From: Desulfobacteraceae bacterium 4572_123
GTDB taxonomy: Bacteria > Desulfobacterota > Desulfobacteria > Desulfobacterales > 4572-123
DNA length: 38,075 bases
Assembly: GCA_002084545.1 (NCBI GenBank)
Contig: NBLJ01000067.1
Location: forward strand, 1 to 38,075
Direction of reading: 5' to 3'
A program made the position numbers and the translations under genes. The notes beneath the pieces were generated by a model. The model was given only the letters and a program-made list of their open reading frames with translations, did not search any database and was not told the origin of the DNA. Position 1 is the first letter of the stretch, and each line of letters opens with the position of its first letter. Shown here in pieces: positions 1 through 8,675 of this stretch.

Positions 1-283
1 TAACCCCAAGCAGCAGAAAGCATTCGATTTGCTCCAGACGATACGAATGTAGACAGTATGATCACATCGGGTTCGATTATAACAATGTGTATTTACAGGA
101 TATTCGTTCTTTTCTGAAAAGGGAACTTCAGTTTAGCCCAGGTAGAAAAGGCAACTGCCAACTGGCACAAAGAGGGCCGCACACTGAAGATGAGCGATAG
201 TGAACTCGACCAATTTGCCGATGCCTTTGAACACACAGAACGAAATGCAGCTTTACTGGCACTGGCCAAGACCTCCTCGTCCT
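1..283 (+). pseudogene. Degraded unidentified coding remnant
   Basis: Three short open stretches in successive frames can be joined as one broken protein. The first reads NPKQQKAFDLLQTIRM and hits a stop near 50. The next, around 55-145, contains YDHIGFDYNNVYLQDIRS. The third, about 130-283, contains ATANWHKEGRTLKMSDSELD and ends in a TGA at 281-283. Joining them needs two frameshifts, as in a decayed gene or a poor-quality contig edge. I do not recognise the family. The 140 bases between this remnant and the downstream hydrolase gene hold no gene. They contain one short GC hairpin at 404-419 with no T-run, a weak candidate terminator for the minus-strand operon. Confidence 0.3.
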
Positions 284-424
284 GAAATTCATAATACTCT
301 ACTTGGTTTTCGGCACCAAGACAAGGCCGTCGAGGGTTGTTTCAATCGATCCTTAAGTTATTTTATCAAAAATTGATGTCGTGGATAGGTTTGCGGAAAT
401 GAAGGCGGCGCCATCCGCCCCTGA

Positions 425-1246
425 TTAACCGGGATTTTTTGCTTTGATATGAAATACCGGCGTGGCGGTTTCCTGCGTGGCAACAACTATTTCGGCGCCA
501 CAAGCGGCAAGAGCCGGCGCAACCTCGTCCATCGCTTTTGCGGAGGTGTTGTTTTTATCGCTGAGGTGGGCCAGGATCACATGCTGCAGACCGCTGTGCA
601 GGATTTCAGATAGAAGGTCCCTGGAAGCGCTGTTGGAAAGGTGGCCGGTACGTCCCTTTATTCTCTGTTTCAAATGCCAGGGGTAGGGGCCTGCTAGGAG
701 CATTGCAGAATCATGATTGGCTTCGAGGACAAGCAGGCGGCAGCCTTTCAGATGTTCCCTGACCATGGCGGTGACGATTCCCAGGTCCGTTGCAATGGCG
801 GTTTTAAACCCGTTTTGCATGAATGTGAAACCGGCCGGATCTGCCGCGTCATGGGATATGGAAAAAGGATGAATGGTCAGATCGTCGATGGAAAAGGTGC
901 ATCCGCATTCAAAATTTTGATAATCAAAGACAGTACCGAGTTTGGACTCGGCTGCTTCACGGGTTTTTTTATTGATGTAGACTGGAAGTTGATACCGCCT
1001 TGAAAGAACTCCGACCCCGTGAATATGGTCGGCATGTTCGTGGGAAACAAGAATGGCACTAAGGCTTTCGGGGGCCAGTTTTCTGGATTTCATGCGGCGT
1101 TGAATTTCGATCCCCGAAAGACCGGCGTCCACAAGGACGGCAGTGGCGCCGTTCGAGATATAAATCGCATTGCCTTTGCTGCCGCTGGCCAGAACACAGA
1201 CGCATGGGTCACATAAATTGGGGCGATATGATCGATTTGGGCTCAA
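425..1246 (-). CDS. MBL-fold metallo-hydrolase, WalJ/YycJ-like
   Basis: A 273-residue metallo-beta-lactamase-fold hydrolase. The N-terminal ASGSKGNAIYIS stretch is characteristic of the YycJ/WalJ group. The metal-binding signature SHEHADHIHG lies near residues 68-77, a further metal-site Asp is in ATDLG near 153, and HLS near 228 supplies a late histidine. Family members are small cytoplasmic hydrolases, some with 5' exonuclease activity. The substrate cannot be read here. The first usable codon is a TTG at 1246, five bases after the dut stop, with no strong ribosome-binding site. The true start could be slightly different because relatives begin close to the ASGS motif. It is the last gene of the long minus-strand operon and is likely translated from read-through transcription. 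Confidence 0.85.
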   Translation of the reverse strand: MSPNRSYRPNLCDPCVCVLASGSKGNAIYISNGATAVLVDAGLSGIEIQRRMKSRKLAPESLSAILVSHEHADHIHGVGVLSRRYQLPVYINKKTREAAESKLGTVFDYQNFECGCTFSIDDLTIHPFSISHDAADPAGFTFMQNGFKTAIATDLGIVTAMVREHLKGCRLLVLEANHDSAMLLAGPYPWHLKQRIKGRTGHLSNSASRDLLSEILHSGLQHVILAHLSDKNNTSAKAMDEVAPALAACGAEIVVATQETATPVFHIKAKNPG

Positions 1247-1251
1247 ACCGG

Positions 1252-1713
1252 TTATTTGCCTGTATGGCCGAACCCGCCGCTGCTGCGGTCGGTTTCATCC
1301 AGTTTGTCTGCGACTTCGAGCCTGGCCTGATACACTTTCTGGATGATCATCTGGGCGATTCGTTCACCGCGCCGGACAGTATAATCGGAACTGCCCAGAT
1401 TGATGAGTGCTATTTTTACCTCGCCCCGGTAGTCGGCGTCAATGGTTCCGGGAGCGTTGACTATGCTGATGCCGTGTTTGACAGCCAGGCCGCTCCGGGG
1501 GCGGATCTGGGCTTCAAATCCGGGGGGCAGGGCCATGGCGAAACCGGTGGGAACAAGTCTGATTGCACCGGGTGCCAGTGTTGTTTTATTTTCCATGGCG
1601 GCACAGATGTCCATGCCGGCAGCCAGCGAGGTCATATAGCGGGGCATTGGGATATCGGTATCTGCATCCGGTCGCAATTTTAAAAACCGGATGACGGGGT
1701 TTGATTTGTCCAT
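1252..1713 (-). CDS. dut: Deoxyuridine 5'-triphosphate nucleotidohydrolase (dUTPase)
   Basis: A trimeric-type dUTPase of 153 residues, normal for the family. It hydrolyses dUTP to dUMP and pyrophosphate, which keeps uracil out of DNA and supplies dUMP for dTMP synthesis. The conserved motifs are present in order: AGMDICA near the N-terminus, [12 protein letters not shown] (phosphate binding), [13 protein letters not shown] with the catalytic Asp, GERIAQMI, and the C-terminal P-loop-like [11 protein letters not shown] that closes over the active site. It begins at an ATG, 45 bases after the M16 peptidase stop, and precedes the MBL hydrolase by five bases, so the three form the tail of the operon. 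Nothing looks broken. Confidence 0.97.
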   Translation of the reverse strand: MDKSNPVIRFLKLRPDADTDIPMPRYMTSLAAGMDICAAMENKTTLAPGAIRLVPTGFAMALPPGFEAQIRPRSGLAVKHGISIVNAPGTIDADYRGEVKIALINLGSSDYTVRRGERIAQMIIQKVYQARLEVADKLDETDRSSGGFGHTGK

Positions 1714-1758
1714 TAGTATCTGCCCATATGTTTGAAACTCGTGAAGGAGGATGCAGGT

Positions 1759-3024
1759 TTACGCGGTTAAAAAATTTTTAAACGGCTTGTCATCTGATAT
1801 CGGCCCGAGAATGGTCAGTGCTACCTTGTCGGGGTGAAAGATAAGATCGGCCAGTTCAAGAATATCTGTCTCGGTCACCGTGTCGATTTGTTTGACAATC
1901 GTATCCAGGGGTACATAGCGACCAAAATGGATCTCATTTTGGGCCAGGCGCACCATCTGGTTGTCAACACTTTCCGCGGCCAGCAGCAAGCTTCCCTTGG
2001 TAAATTCACGGGCGGCGCGCAGCTCGTCGCAGGTCACGGCTTTTTTTCTAATTCTCTGAAGTTCCTTTGCAACCAGATCAATGGTTTCCGTTACATTTTC
2101 AGATGCTACACCGGCATAGACCCCGAATATGCCCGTATCTTCATAGGAGGATATAAAGGAATAAACAGAATAGGCCAGTCCCCTCTGCTCACGGATTTCC
2201 TGGAAGAGCCGGGAACTCATATTGCCTCCTAAAATAGTGCTCAACAGGGAAAAGGCATACCGGCGGGGATCGGTTATGGGAAAACCGCAGGTGTTACAAC
2301 AGATATGAACCTGTTCGAGGTCCTTGCTGTAGACGGCAACACTGGAACAGTTTTTCGGGGGCCGCCGATCAGGAAAACCGTTTGTTTGTTCGATGGTTTC
2401 AAAAGACGGCCCGACCAGATCGACAAATCGGTCATGATCCAGATTTCCGGCCGCTGAAATAACGATACGGTCGGGCTGGTACAGGTGATGAAAAAAATCA
2501 GCAACCGTGGCGGCATTAAATCCCATAACATTTTCACGGGTACCGAGTATTGATTGCCCCAGGGGGTTTTCACCCCAGTAATTGGCACTTGACAGCACAT
2601 GCACGTATTCTTCCGGAGAGTCCTCGACCATGCCTATTTCCTGACAGATCACCGGGCGTTCTTTTGCCAGCTCATCGGGGCTGAACCGTGAATTCAGGAA
2701 AATATCGGTGAGAATCTCGGCCATGGTTGCCAGGTGGGTGTCTATGACTTTGGCGTGGTAGCAGGTGTTTTCCATGGAGGTGAATGCGTTGGTGTGCCCA
2801 CCGATGGCATCGAATTCCTTGGCTATCTGAAAGGCCGAACGCCTTGTGGTCCCCTTGAAAATCATGTGCTCTATCAAATGGCTGAGCCCATTTTCAGCCG
2901 GGGTTTCATCGCGGGCCCCGGCATTTACCCAGACGCCCATTGAAACCGAGTGCACATGCGGCATCCGGCGGGTAAGTATCCGGATGCCGTTGTCAAGAAC
3001 CGTTTTTTTTGTCACGGCGGTCAT
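1759..3024 (-). CDS. M16 family zinc metallopeptidase (processing-peptidase type)
   Basis: A peptidase of about 421 residues related to mitochondrial processing peptidase and the Bacillus PqqL/YmxG group. The inverted zinc motif HLIEHMIFKGT (HxxEH) lies near residue 47, and a downstream glutamate-rich segment (ENTCYHAKV) follows as in active members. The C-terminal half is the second M16 domain, with the conserved RGLAYSVYSF segment. I place the start at the ATG at 3024 rather than the TTG one codon earlier. A purine-rich ribosome-binding site lies inside the last codons of pnp, so translation is probably coupled. Pairing of an M16 peptidase directly behind pnp is common in bacteria. The cellular substrate is unknown. 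Confidence 0.93.
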   Translation of the reverse strand: MTAVTKKTVLDNGIRILTRRMPHVHSVSMGVWVNAGARDETPAENGLSHLIEHMIFKGTTRRSAFQIAKEFDAIGGHTNAFTSMENTCYHAKVIDTHLATMAEILTDIFLNSRFSPDELAKERPVICQEIGMVEDSPEEYVHVLSSANYWGENPLGQSILGTRENVMGFNAATVADFFHHLYQPDRIVISAAGNLDHDRFVDLVGPSFETIEQTNGFPDRRPPKNCSSVAVYSKDLEQVHICCNTCGFPITDPRRYAFSLLSTILGGNMSSRLFQEIREQRGLAYSVYSFISSYEDTGIFGVYAGVASENVTETIDLVAKELQRIRKKAVTCDELRAAREFTKGSLLLAAESVDNQMVRLAQNEIHFGRYVPLDTIVKQIDTVTETDILELADLIFHPDKVALTILGPISDDKPFKNFLTA

Positions 3025-3030
3025 CAAAGA

Positions 3031-5115
3031 TTATTTATCCCCCTCCAGAACAGCCTTGCGGCTTAAGCGGATCTTCCCGTCTCTTCCGATTTCAAGCACT
3101 TTGACCTTGACCATATCCCCTTCATTGACCACATCGGTGACTTTGGCGACCCGTTTGTTGGCCAGTTGGGAAATGTGTACCAGACCGTCCGTTCCCGGCA
3201 TAATCTGAACAAAGGCGCCGAAATCAGTGGTTTTGACCACTTTTCCTTCGTATATGACGCCTACTTCCGGTTCCGCTATGATCTCTTCAACCATTTTTCT
3301 GGCAGCATCGCCTTCCTCTGCTGAAAAAGCAGCGATTTTCACCAGACCGCTGTCATCGATTTCAACCCGGGTATTGGTTTCACTCTGGATGGAACGTATA
3401 ATTTTTCCTCCGGGGCCGATGATTTCACGAATTTTGTCCGGTTTGACCTGGATGGTCATCACTTTGGGGGCATACGGGGATGTTTCATCCCTGGGCTGCT
3501 CAATTGTTGTGATCATCTGCTCAAGGATATGCAGCCGGCCGGTGCGGGCCTGGGCCAGGGCTTTTTCCATGATCTCCCTGGAGAGTTCATGGATTTTGAT
3601 GTCCATCTGAAGGGCGGTAATGCCTTCACTTGTACCGGCCACCTTAAAGTCCATATCACCGTAATGATCTTCATCACCGAGAATGTCGGACAGGATCGCG
3701 ATGTCGTCATCCTCTTTGACCAGTCCCATGGCAATACCGGAAACCGGGGATTTTACAGGAACTCCGCCGTCCATCAGGGCCAGGCTGGCCGCACACACGG
3801 TACCCATGGATGAAGATCCGTTGGATTCCAGGACTTCGGATACGATGCGGATAGTGTAGTCAAATTCCTCCTTGGGCGGCAGGATCTTTTCCACGGCCCT
3901 GGTTGACAAACCGCCGTGGCCGATATCCCGGCGGCTGGGACCGCCAACGCGTTTGACTTCGCCCACGGAAAAAGGCGGGAAATTATAATGCAGCATAAAA
4001 GGTCTGAATTCTTCCCCGCTAAGGGTCTCGACCCGCTGTTCATCCGGTCCTGAGCCCAGGGTCAGTACGCCCATTACCTGGGTTTCTCCGCGTGTGAAAA
4101 GTGCGGATCCGTGGGGTCTGGCCAGAATACCGACTTCACAGCTTATGGGTCTGATTTCATCGAATTTTCGATTGTCGATCCGGCGGCCTTCCTTCAGTAT
4201 AATATCCCGGCAGATCTGTTTCTGTAAATCATCGAAAATTGCGTAGACTTCATCTTTGCGATCCGCGTAGTCTTCTCCCATATTTTCGAATATATCAGCT
4301 TTCACTTTTCTCAAGGCCGCATAGCGCTCCATTTTTGCAGGTACCAGAACGGCTTCGTGCAGTCCCTCAACGGCTTTGGATTCTATCAGTTGAACCAGGG
4401 TCTGATCCTTTTCAGGCGGTATGAACTCGCGTTTGGCACGGCCGGCGGCCTTTTTCAGTTCCTCCTGCATATCGATGAGGGGCTGCAGGGCCTTGTGGCC
4501 AAAAAATATGGCTTCCAGCATATCAGCTTCGCTGACAATATCACCGCCGCCCTCAACCATAACCACTCCGGTTTTTGATCCGGCCACAATGATATTGATG
4601 TCGCATTTTTCAATATCGGAAAGCCGGGGATTGGCAACGAGTTCACCGTCAATACGAGCGACCCTGACAGATGCTATGGGGCCGGCAAACGGGATGTCTG
4701 ATATTTCCAGAGCAGCCGAGGCACCAACCATGGCCAGAATATCGGGATCATTTTCCTGGTCCATTGAAAGCACGGTGGCAATCACCTGGGTTTCGAAGCG
4801 ATAGCTTTTCGGAAAAAGCGGGCGGATGGGCCGGTCGATAAGCCTGGCGGTGAGGGTCTCCTTTTCGCTTGGCCTTCCTATTTCACGCCGGAAATAATTG
4901 CCCGGGATTCGCCCCGCGGCATATATTTTTTCCTGGTATTCCACGGACAGCGGCAGAAAATCAACCATCCGTTCATTATTGGCGGAAACCACTGTTACCA
5001 GCACTGTGGTTTCTCCATACTGTACTACAACCGATCCGGATGCCTGTTTGGCAACTTTTCCGGTCTGGATGCTGAGAGTTTGACCTCCGATGTCCGCTTT
5101 CAGTAAAATATCCAT
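3031..5115 (-). CDS. pnp: Polyribonucleotide nucleotidyltransferase (PNPase)
   Basis: About 694 residues, full length for PNPase. It degrades RNA 3' to 5' by phosphorolysis and acts in the RNA degradosome or alone. Two RNase PH domains flank an alpha-helical linker. The second carries the [20 protein letters not shown]-type active-site stretch and [20 protein letters not shown]-like catalytic aspartates. A KH domain ([16 protein letters not shown]) and an S1 domain ([18 protein letters not shown]) close the protein. The ATG at 5115 is chosen because AGGAG lies six bases upstream; an in-frame TTG at 5133 has no such site. A hairpin sits just ahead of the ribosome-binding site (separate entry). 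The stop is a few bases before the M16 start. Confidence 0.97.
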   Translation of the reverse strand: MDILLKADIGGQTLSIQTGKVAKQASGSVVVQYGETTVLVTVVSANNERMVDFLPLSVEYQEKIYAAGRIPGNYFRREIGRPSEKETLTARLIDRPIRPLFPKSYRFETQVIATVLSMDQENDPDILAMVGASAALEISDIPFAGPIASVRVARIDGELVANPRLSDIEKCDINIIVAGSKTGVVMVEGGGDIVSEADMLEAIFFGHKALQPLIDMQEELKKAAGRAKREFIPPEKDQTLVQLIESKAVEGLHEAVLVPAKMERYAALRKVKADIFENMGEDYADRKDEVYAIFDDLQKQICRDIILKEGRRIDNRKFDEIRPISCEVGILARPHGSALFTRGETQVMGVLTLGSGPDEQRVETLSGEEFRPFMLHYNFPPFSVGEVKRVGGPSRRDIGHGGLSTRAVEKILPPKEEFDYTIRIVSEVLESNGSSSMGTVCAASLALMDGGVPVKSPVSGIAMGLVKEDDDIAILSDILGDEDHYGDMDFKVAGTSEGITALQMDIKIHELSREIMEKALAQARTGRLHILEQMITTIEQPRDETSPYAPKVMTIQVKPDKIREIIGPGGKIIRSIQSETNTRVEIDDSGLVKIAAFSAEEGDAARKMVEEIIAEPEVGVIYEGKVVKTTDFGAFVQIMPGTDGLVHISQLANKRVAKVTDVVNEGDMVKVKVLEIGRDGKIRLSRKAVLEGDK

Positions 5116-5133
5116 TTTGTCTCCTAAAAACAA

Positions 5134-5168
5134 AGCGACTTTAATTTTGTGCTGACGTGAAAGTCGCT
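5134..5168 (-). promoter_or_regulatory. Hairpin in the pnp leader
   Basis: Perfect nine-base arms, AGCGACTTT and AAAGTCGCT, enclose a 17-base loop. The hairpin ends about eight bases before the AGGAG ribosome-binding site of pnp and is followed by a T-rich stretch. In E. coli, pnp mRNA is autoregulated through a leader stem cleaved by RNase III and then trimmed by PNPase. This hairpin is in the matching place, but its role here is inferred. A weak terminator is the alternative. Confidence 0.5.
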
Positions 5169-5190
5169 CTGATGATCAATTTGCTTGATT

Positions 5191-5213
5191 AAAAATATGC
5201 CCCGCGGCATTTT
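5191..5213 (-). terminator. Terminator-like hairpin between rpsO and pnp
   Basis: On the minus strand ATGCC-GCGG-GGCAT is followed by ATTTTT, with flanking A/T bases extending the stem. E. coli has a terminator (t1) at exactly this place between rpsO and pnp. It is short and probably leaky, since pnp lacks an obvious separate promoter. Confidence 0.5.
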
Positions 5214-5356
5214 AAACTTGATTGTCACAGAGCTATAACTTCAGGGATGTTCCGGCTTAATTCGGCCGTATCCTGATGGATGCCCGGGGTCGAGTCGAAA
5301 CCCGATTTTCAGGCCATTGCCGTTAAAAAAAAAGGTTTGCCAGTATCTCATTCGGT

Positions 5357-5626
5357 TTATCTTCTGAGCCCCATGGTTTCGATGATTCCCCGATAACGCT
5401 TTACATCGTTGCTTTTAACATAGTTTAAAAGCCTGCGGCGCTGGCCGACCAAAATTAAAAGACCCCGGCGGGAATGGTGGTCTTTTTTGTGAATTTTCAG
5501 GTGTTCGGTAAGATAGGAAATGCGATGAGTCAAAAGTCCTATCTGAACCTCCGGCGAACCTGTATCCGAGTCGTGAAGTTTATATTGATCGATCAATTTT
5601 TTCTTATCTTCTGTTGTAAAAACCAA
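5357..5626 (-). CDS. rpsO: 30S ribosomal protein S15
   Basis: 89 residues, the standard S15 length. S15 binds the central domain of 16S rRNA early in 30S assembly. The conserved [13 protein letters not shown] stretch, the [19 protein letters not shown] rRNA-binding region and the [11 protein letters not shown] end are all present. The start codon is TTG, ten bases after a strong GAGGAGG site, and no ATG or GTG offers a better choice. It lies between truB and pnp as in E. coli. About 240 bases separate it from pnp and hold a terminator-like hairpin and the pnp leader hairpin. Confidence 0.97.
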   Translation of the reverse strand: MVFTTEDKKKLIDQYKLHDSDTGSPEVQIGLLTHRISYLTEHLKIHKKDHHSRRGLLILVGQRRRLLNYVKSNDVKRYRGIIETMGLRR

Positions 5627-5718
5627 TTTTTTCTTGCCTCCTCTTTTTTTTAATAAGCTTATATATGGTATATCTTCATTAGTCTAAACAAACAACATTT
5701 TTTTGTCGAAAATTTGCT

Positions 5719-6630
5719 TTATGGATGAAAAACACAGCAATATTCCAGTTCCAGGCACTTTTCTTTGAGTTGGAGCACCGATAAAAGGTTGCCGTTTTCA
5801 TCAACTATTTTGACCAAATTTTCCGGGCTTTTCAAAGCTGCCGCGGCAATATTTTCCGCGTTGATGGTCCGGCCGGTCATTATTTTTTGTTTTAAAACCG
5901 AATCAGCCGTGCATTCAGGCATTTTACGGAGCGCTTTGTTCATCGGGATCATTCTGCCTGCAGCCTGTTCCGAATGGACAATTTTTTCAAATTTTTCAAG
6001 CCCGATTGCATCTTTAATGTCAAACCCGCTGCTCCTGGTACGCCTGAGTTCCTTGAGGTGCCCGCCGCATCCCAACCGCGCCCCGATATCGGTGCACAGA
6101 GTTCGGATATAGGTTCCCGCCGAGCAGGTCACGTCAAAACTGATTTCCGGCAGATCTATTTCGATTATTTTAATCGATGAAATATAAATCGAGCGCGGCG
6201 GTTTCAGCACCGGTGTTCCTTTTCGAGCAAGTTTGTAGAGCGGTACCCCCTTGTGTTTTAATGCCGAAAAAGCCGGAGGATGCTGCTGCATCCCTCCCTC
6301 GAATTCCTTGAAAACAGAATGCAACGTTTTATCCGGAAAATCCGTCTTATCGCAATGTGCCAGGACATTGCCGGTTAAATCCTGGGTGTCCGTTGTAATA
6401 CCTAGGTGGAGAACCGCCCGGTATTTTTTTTCCGAGTGCAGGAAAAATCTTGCCAGCCGTGTAGCCTGATTTATGCAGCATACCATAACTCCGGTTGCAA
6501 AGGGATCAAGCGTGCCGGCATGACCGGCCTTGCGGGCCCCAAGCGCTTTTTTAACGCGGGCCACAACACGGGCTGAACTTATATTGACGGGTTTGTCGAT
6601 AATCAAAATCCCGCTTTGATTTTGCTGCAT
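5719..6630 (-). CDS. truB: tRNA pseudouridine(55) synthase TruB
   Basis: 303 residues. It converts U55 to pseudouridine in the T-loop of most tRNAs. The start region GILIIDKPVNISS is the usual TruB N-terminus, and GHAGTLDPFATGVM contains the catalytic aspartate near residue 42. The SAGTYIRTLCTDIG motif and LKELRRTRSSGF follow as in functional enzymes. The ATG lies nine bases after the nrnA stop, consistent with one transcript. No damage is visible. Confidence 0.96.
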   Translation of the reverse strand: MQQNQSGILIIDKPVNISSARVVARVKKALGARKAGHAGTLDPFATGVMVCCINQATRLARFFLHSEKKYRAVLHLGITTDTQDLTGNVLAHCDKTDFPDKTLHSVFKEFEGGMQQHPPAFSALKHKGVPLYKLARKGTPVLKPPRSIYISSIKIIEIDLPEISFDVTCSAGTYIRTLCTDIGARLGCGGHLKELRRTRSSGFDIKDAIGLEKFEKIVHSEQAAGRMIPMNKALRKMPECTADSVLKQKIMTGRTINAENIAAAALKSPENLVKIVDENGNLLSVLQLKEKCLELEYCCVFHP

Positions 6631-6639
6631 CTGTTTAAG

Positions 6640-7608
6640 CTATATTACCCGTGCCAGTTTGAAAATTTGTTTTTTTACATCGGCTATGCCGGAATCAATA
6701 TTGAACCCCGCAGCGGAAAAATGCCCTCCGCCGCCAAAAGATGCCGCAATTTCCGAGACATCGATGGTTCCATCGGACCGCAAACTCACATGATATCGGC
6801 TGTCCGGCGGTCTGTTTTTTCCGCCGGAAAGTTCCCGGATCAGAACAGCTACTTTAATATCCTCGATTCGTTTGGCATAATGGATAAATCCGTCTATATC
6901 TTCCGAGTGAGTACCGGTCTCATCCAGCATGCGCTGGTACAGTGTCATCACGGACAGCTTGCCGTTTTCTGAAATTTCAATGGAGTCAATGGCAAGATTC
7001 AGCAGTTTTATACGACCCAGTGAATAAGTGCCGTAAACATGCTGAGCGACATCATAAGGGTCGACCCCAAGCCCCATAAGTTCGGAGCAGATGTCAAAGG
7101 CCGCCCTGCTTGTATTCGAAAACCGAAAAGACCCGGTGTCGGTTAAAATACCAGTATATATCGAAGTTGCCATGTCTTTGCTGATCGGGAGCCCCATTTT
7201 ACGAATAAGGCGGTATACAATCTCGGCTGTAGCACTGGCCGATGTGTCAATAAATTGCAGGTCTCCGAAACCGGTGTTGGTTACATGATGGTCAATGTTG
7301 ATAATAACCGGCATCCGGGCGATGGCTGAATGAAGCCGCCCAATACGCCCGAGGTTTCCGCAGTCCAGAATTACAGCCGTATCATAGTCGTTTTCCGCAT
7401 TCGCATGCTGCACAATACGATTGATCGACGGCAAAAAACGATAGACTGCCGGAAGAACATTTTCATTGTACAGCGTTACTTTCTTGTTCAGAGCCTCGAC
7501 GGCGAGTCCCATGGCGATCAACGAACCAACGGCATCCCCGTCGGGATGGACGTGGGTGGCCAGAAAAATATTTTTACTCTTCAGTAAATGGTTTATTATC
7601 TGGTTCAT
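6640..7608 (-). CDS. nrnA: Bifunctional oligoribonuclease / PAP phosphatase, DHH family
   Basis: About 322 residues with the DHH plus DHHA1 architecture of NrnA. Such enzymes degrade short RNA oligonucleotides and can remove the 3' phosphate from pAp. The metal-binding motifs are HVHPDGDAVGS near the N-terminus, VILDCGN, and NIDHHVTN (the DHH motif). The C-terminal FGGGGHFSAAGF motif is the DHHA1 substrate-binding loop. The ATG at 7608 is preferred over an in-frame TTG at 7620. Either start overlaps the 3' end of rbfA, so translational coupling is likely. In a sulfate reducer pAp removal could matter, but the main inferred role is finishing the RNA decay begun by PNPase. Confidence 0.93.
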   Translation of the reverse strand: MNQIINHLLKSKNIFLATHVHPDGDAVGSLIAMGLAVEALNKKVTLYNENVLPAVYRFLPSINRIVQHANAENDYDTAVILDCGNLGRIGRLHSAIARMPVIINIDHHVTNTGFGDLQFIDTSASATAEIVYRLIRKMGLPISKDMATSIYTGILTDTGSFRFSNTSRAAFDICSELMGLGVDPYDVAQHVYGTYSLGRIKLLNLAIDSIEISENGKLSVMTLYQRMLDETGTHSEDIDGFIHYAKRIEDIKVAVLIRELSGGKNRPPDSRYHVSLRSDGTIDVSEIAASFGGGGHFSAAGFNIDSGIADVKKQIFKLARVI

Positions 7609-7954
7609 TATCCGTTTCAATAGATTTTAATAATTTATCTATACGTGCCCCATAGTCGAACGAATCATCATAAAAAAATGTAAGGTCCGGCATATACCTG
7701 AGTCCAAGCTGTCGGGCCAGAATACGTTTTAAAAACCCCCGGGCCGCTTTAAAACCCTTGATTACTTCATCTTTGGACGTTGCCGAGCCGGAGATGGAAA
7801 AATATATTCTTGCAAGACGAAGGTCCGGTGACATTTTTACGCTGGTGATTGTAGCCATGTCGAGACGCGGGTCTTTGATTTTTCTGGCCAGTACATCCGA
7901 CAGTGTCTTTTGTATCTGCCCCCCGACCCGGTCTCCGCGCGTAAAGGGTCTCAT
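7574..7954 (-). CDS. rbfA: 30S ribosome-binding factor A
   Basis: 126 residues with the single KH-like RbfA fold. It binds free 30S particles and helps mature the 5' end of 16S rRNA, and is needed at low temperature in E. coli. The conserved opening RPFTRGDRVGGQIQKTLSDV, DPRLDMATITSV and SPDLRLARIYFS segments are present. The C-terminus contains the usual LTFFYDDSFDYGARID-like segment. Its ATG overlaps the ylxP stop as ATGA, and its end overlaps nrnA. This tight packing supports one operon. Confidence 0.95.
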   Translation of the reverse strand: MRPFTRGDRVGGQIQKTLSDVLARKIKDPRLDMATITSVKMSPDLRLARIYFSISGSATSKDEVIKGFKAARGFLKRILARQLGLRYMPDLTFFYDDSFDYGARIDKLLKSIETDNEPDNKPFTEE

Positions 7955-8238
7955 AGATTGATTATCTCCATTTGAGTATCGATAATTTCGGCAAGGCCCA
8001 TTTCATCCGCCGCATTAAAAATCTTGTCCGTTTTGGAATTTATCACTTTTCGATCATTCCCTACCAGGGCAAATCCTATCTCTGCTTTCCGATAAATATC
8101 GTTGGATCCGACTTCCGCAATGGAAACATTAAAGTTATTGCGCAGCCGGGCGGTCGTTGATTTTACTATTTTTCTTTTTTCCTTCAAACTGCGGCAGTCA
8201 TGCAGCCTGAAAGTTATAATTCCGAGCCCGACAACCAT
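7951..8238 (-). CDS. YlxP-like protein (DUF503)
   Basis: 95 residues matching the DUF503/YlxP family, usually found between infB and rbfA. The pattern LHDCRSLKEKRKIVKS near residues 12-27 and VSIAEVGSNDIYRKAEIGFA in the middle are diagnostic. YlxP has been linked to ribosome assembly or RNA binding in Firmicutes. The biochemical role is not settled, so I give no symbol. It starts about 50 bases after the infB stop and its stop overlaps the rbfA start by four bases. Confidence 0.9.
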   Translation of the reverse strand: MVVGLGIITFRLHDCRSLKEKRKIVKSTTARLRNNFNVSIAEVGSNDIYRKAEIGFALVGNDRKVINSKTDKIFNAADEMGLAEIIDTQMEIINL

Positions 8239-8285
8239 AATTTATACCCATTTTTATTTCCAACGCATTATTCATTTCGGGTGTT

Positions 8286-8675
8286 TCAAGCCATTTCAGG
8301 CTTTATCTCTTTCATTAAATAACATTCGATGATATCGGCAATCTTGATATCATTATATTTTTCAATGCCGATACCGCACTCATAACCGTTTTGAACTTCT
8401 TTGACATCGTCTTTGAAACGCTTTAAGGAAGAAATTTTTCCTTCATAAAGAACAATCCCATCCCTGAGAAGGCGGACCTGCCGGTCACGCTCGATTTTGC
8501 CGTCGGTAACATAGGAACCGGCAATGGTGCCTATTTTGGGGACATGGAATATTTCCCGAACTTCGGCCCGCCCCAGTACTTTCTCCTCGTAGGTGGATGA
8601 CATCATGCCTAAAATAGCGTCTTTCATTTCCCTGATAACGTCATAAATAATGTGCCTCGATGCTGCCGTCGACAT
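8286..8675 (-). CDS. infB: Translation initiation factor IF-2, C-terminal fragment (frame-shifted)
   Basis: This reading frame encodes the last ~122 residues of IF-2. From [13 protein letters not shown] onward the match to the family is continuous: [27 protein letters not shown]-like [19 protein letters not shown], and [11 protein letters not shown] near the end. This is the C2 domain that binds fMet-tRNA. The first eight or so residues of the open frame are not IF-2 sequence. They are the out-of-frame read of the upstream segment. Homology starts at about 8652, exactly where the N-terminal fragment loses frame. About 66 residues expected between the two fragments are absent. No ribosome-binding site suggests independent translation, so I treat it as the broken end of infB. 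Confidence 0.9.
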   Translation of the reverse strand: MSTAASRHIIYDVIREMKDAILGMMSSTYEEKVLGRAEVREIFHVPKIGTIAGSYVTDGKIERDRQVRLLRDGIVLYEGKISSLKRFKDDVKEVQNGYECGIGIEKYNDIKIADIIECYLMKEIKPEMA

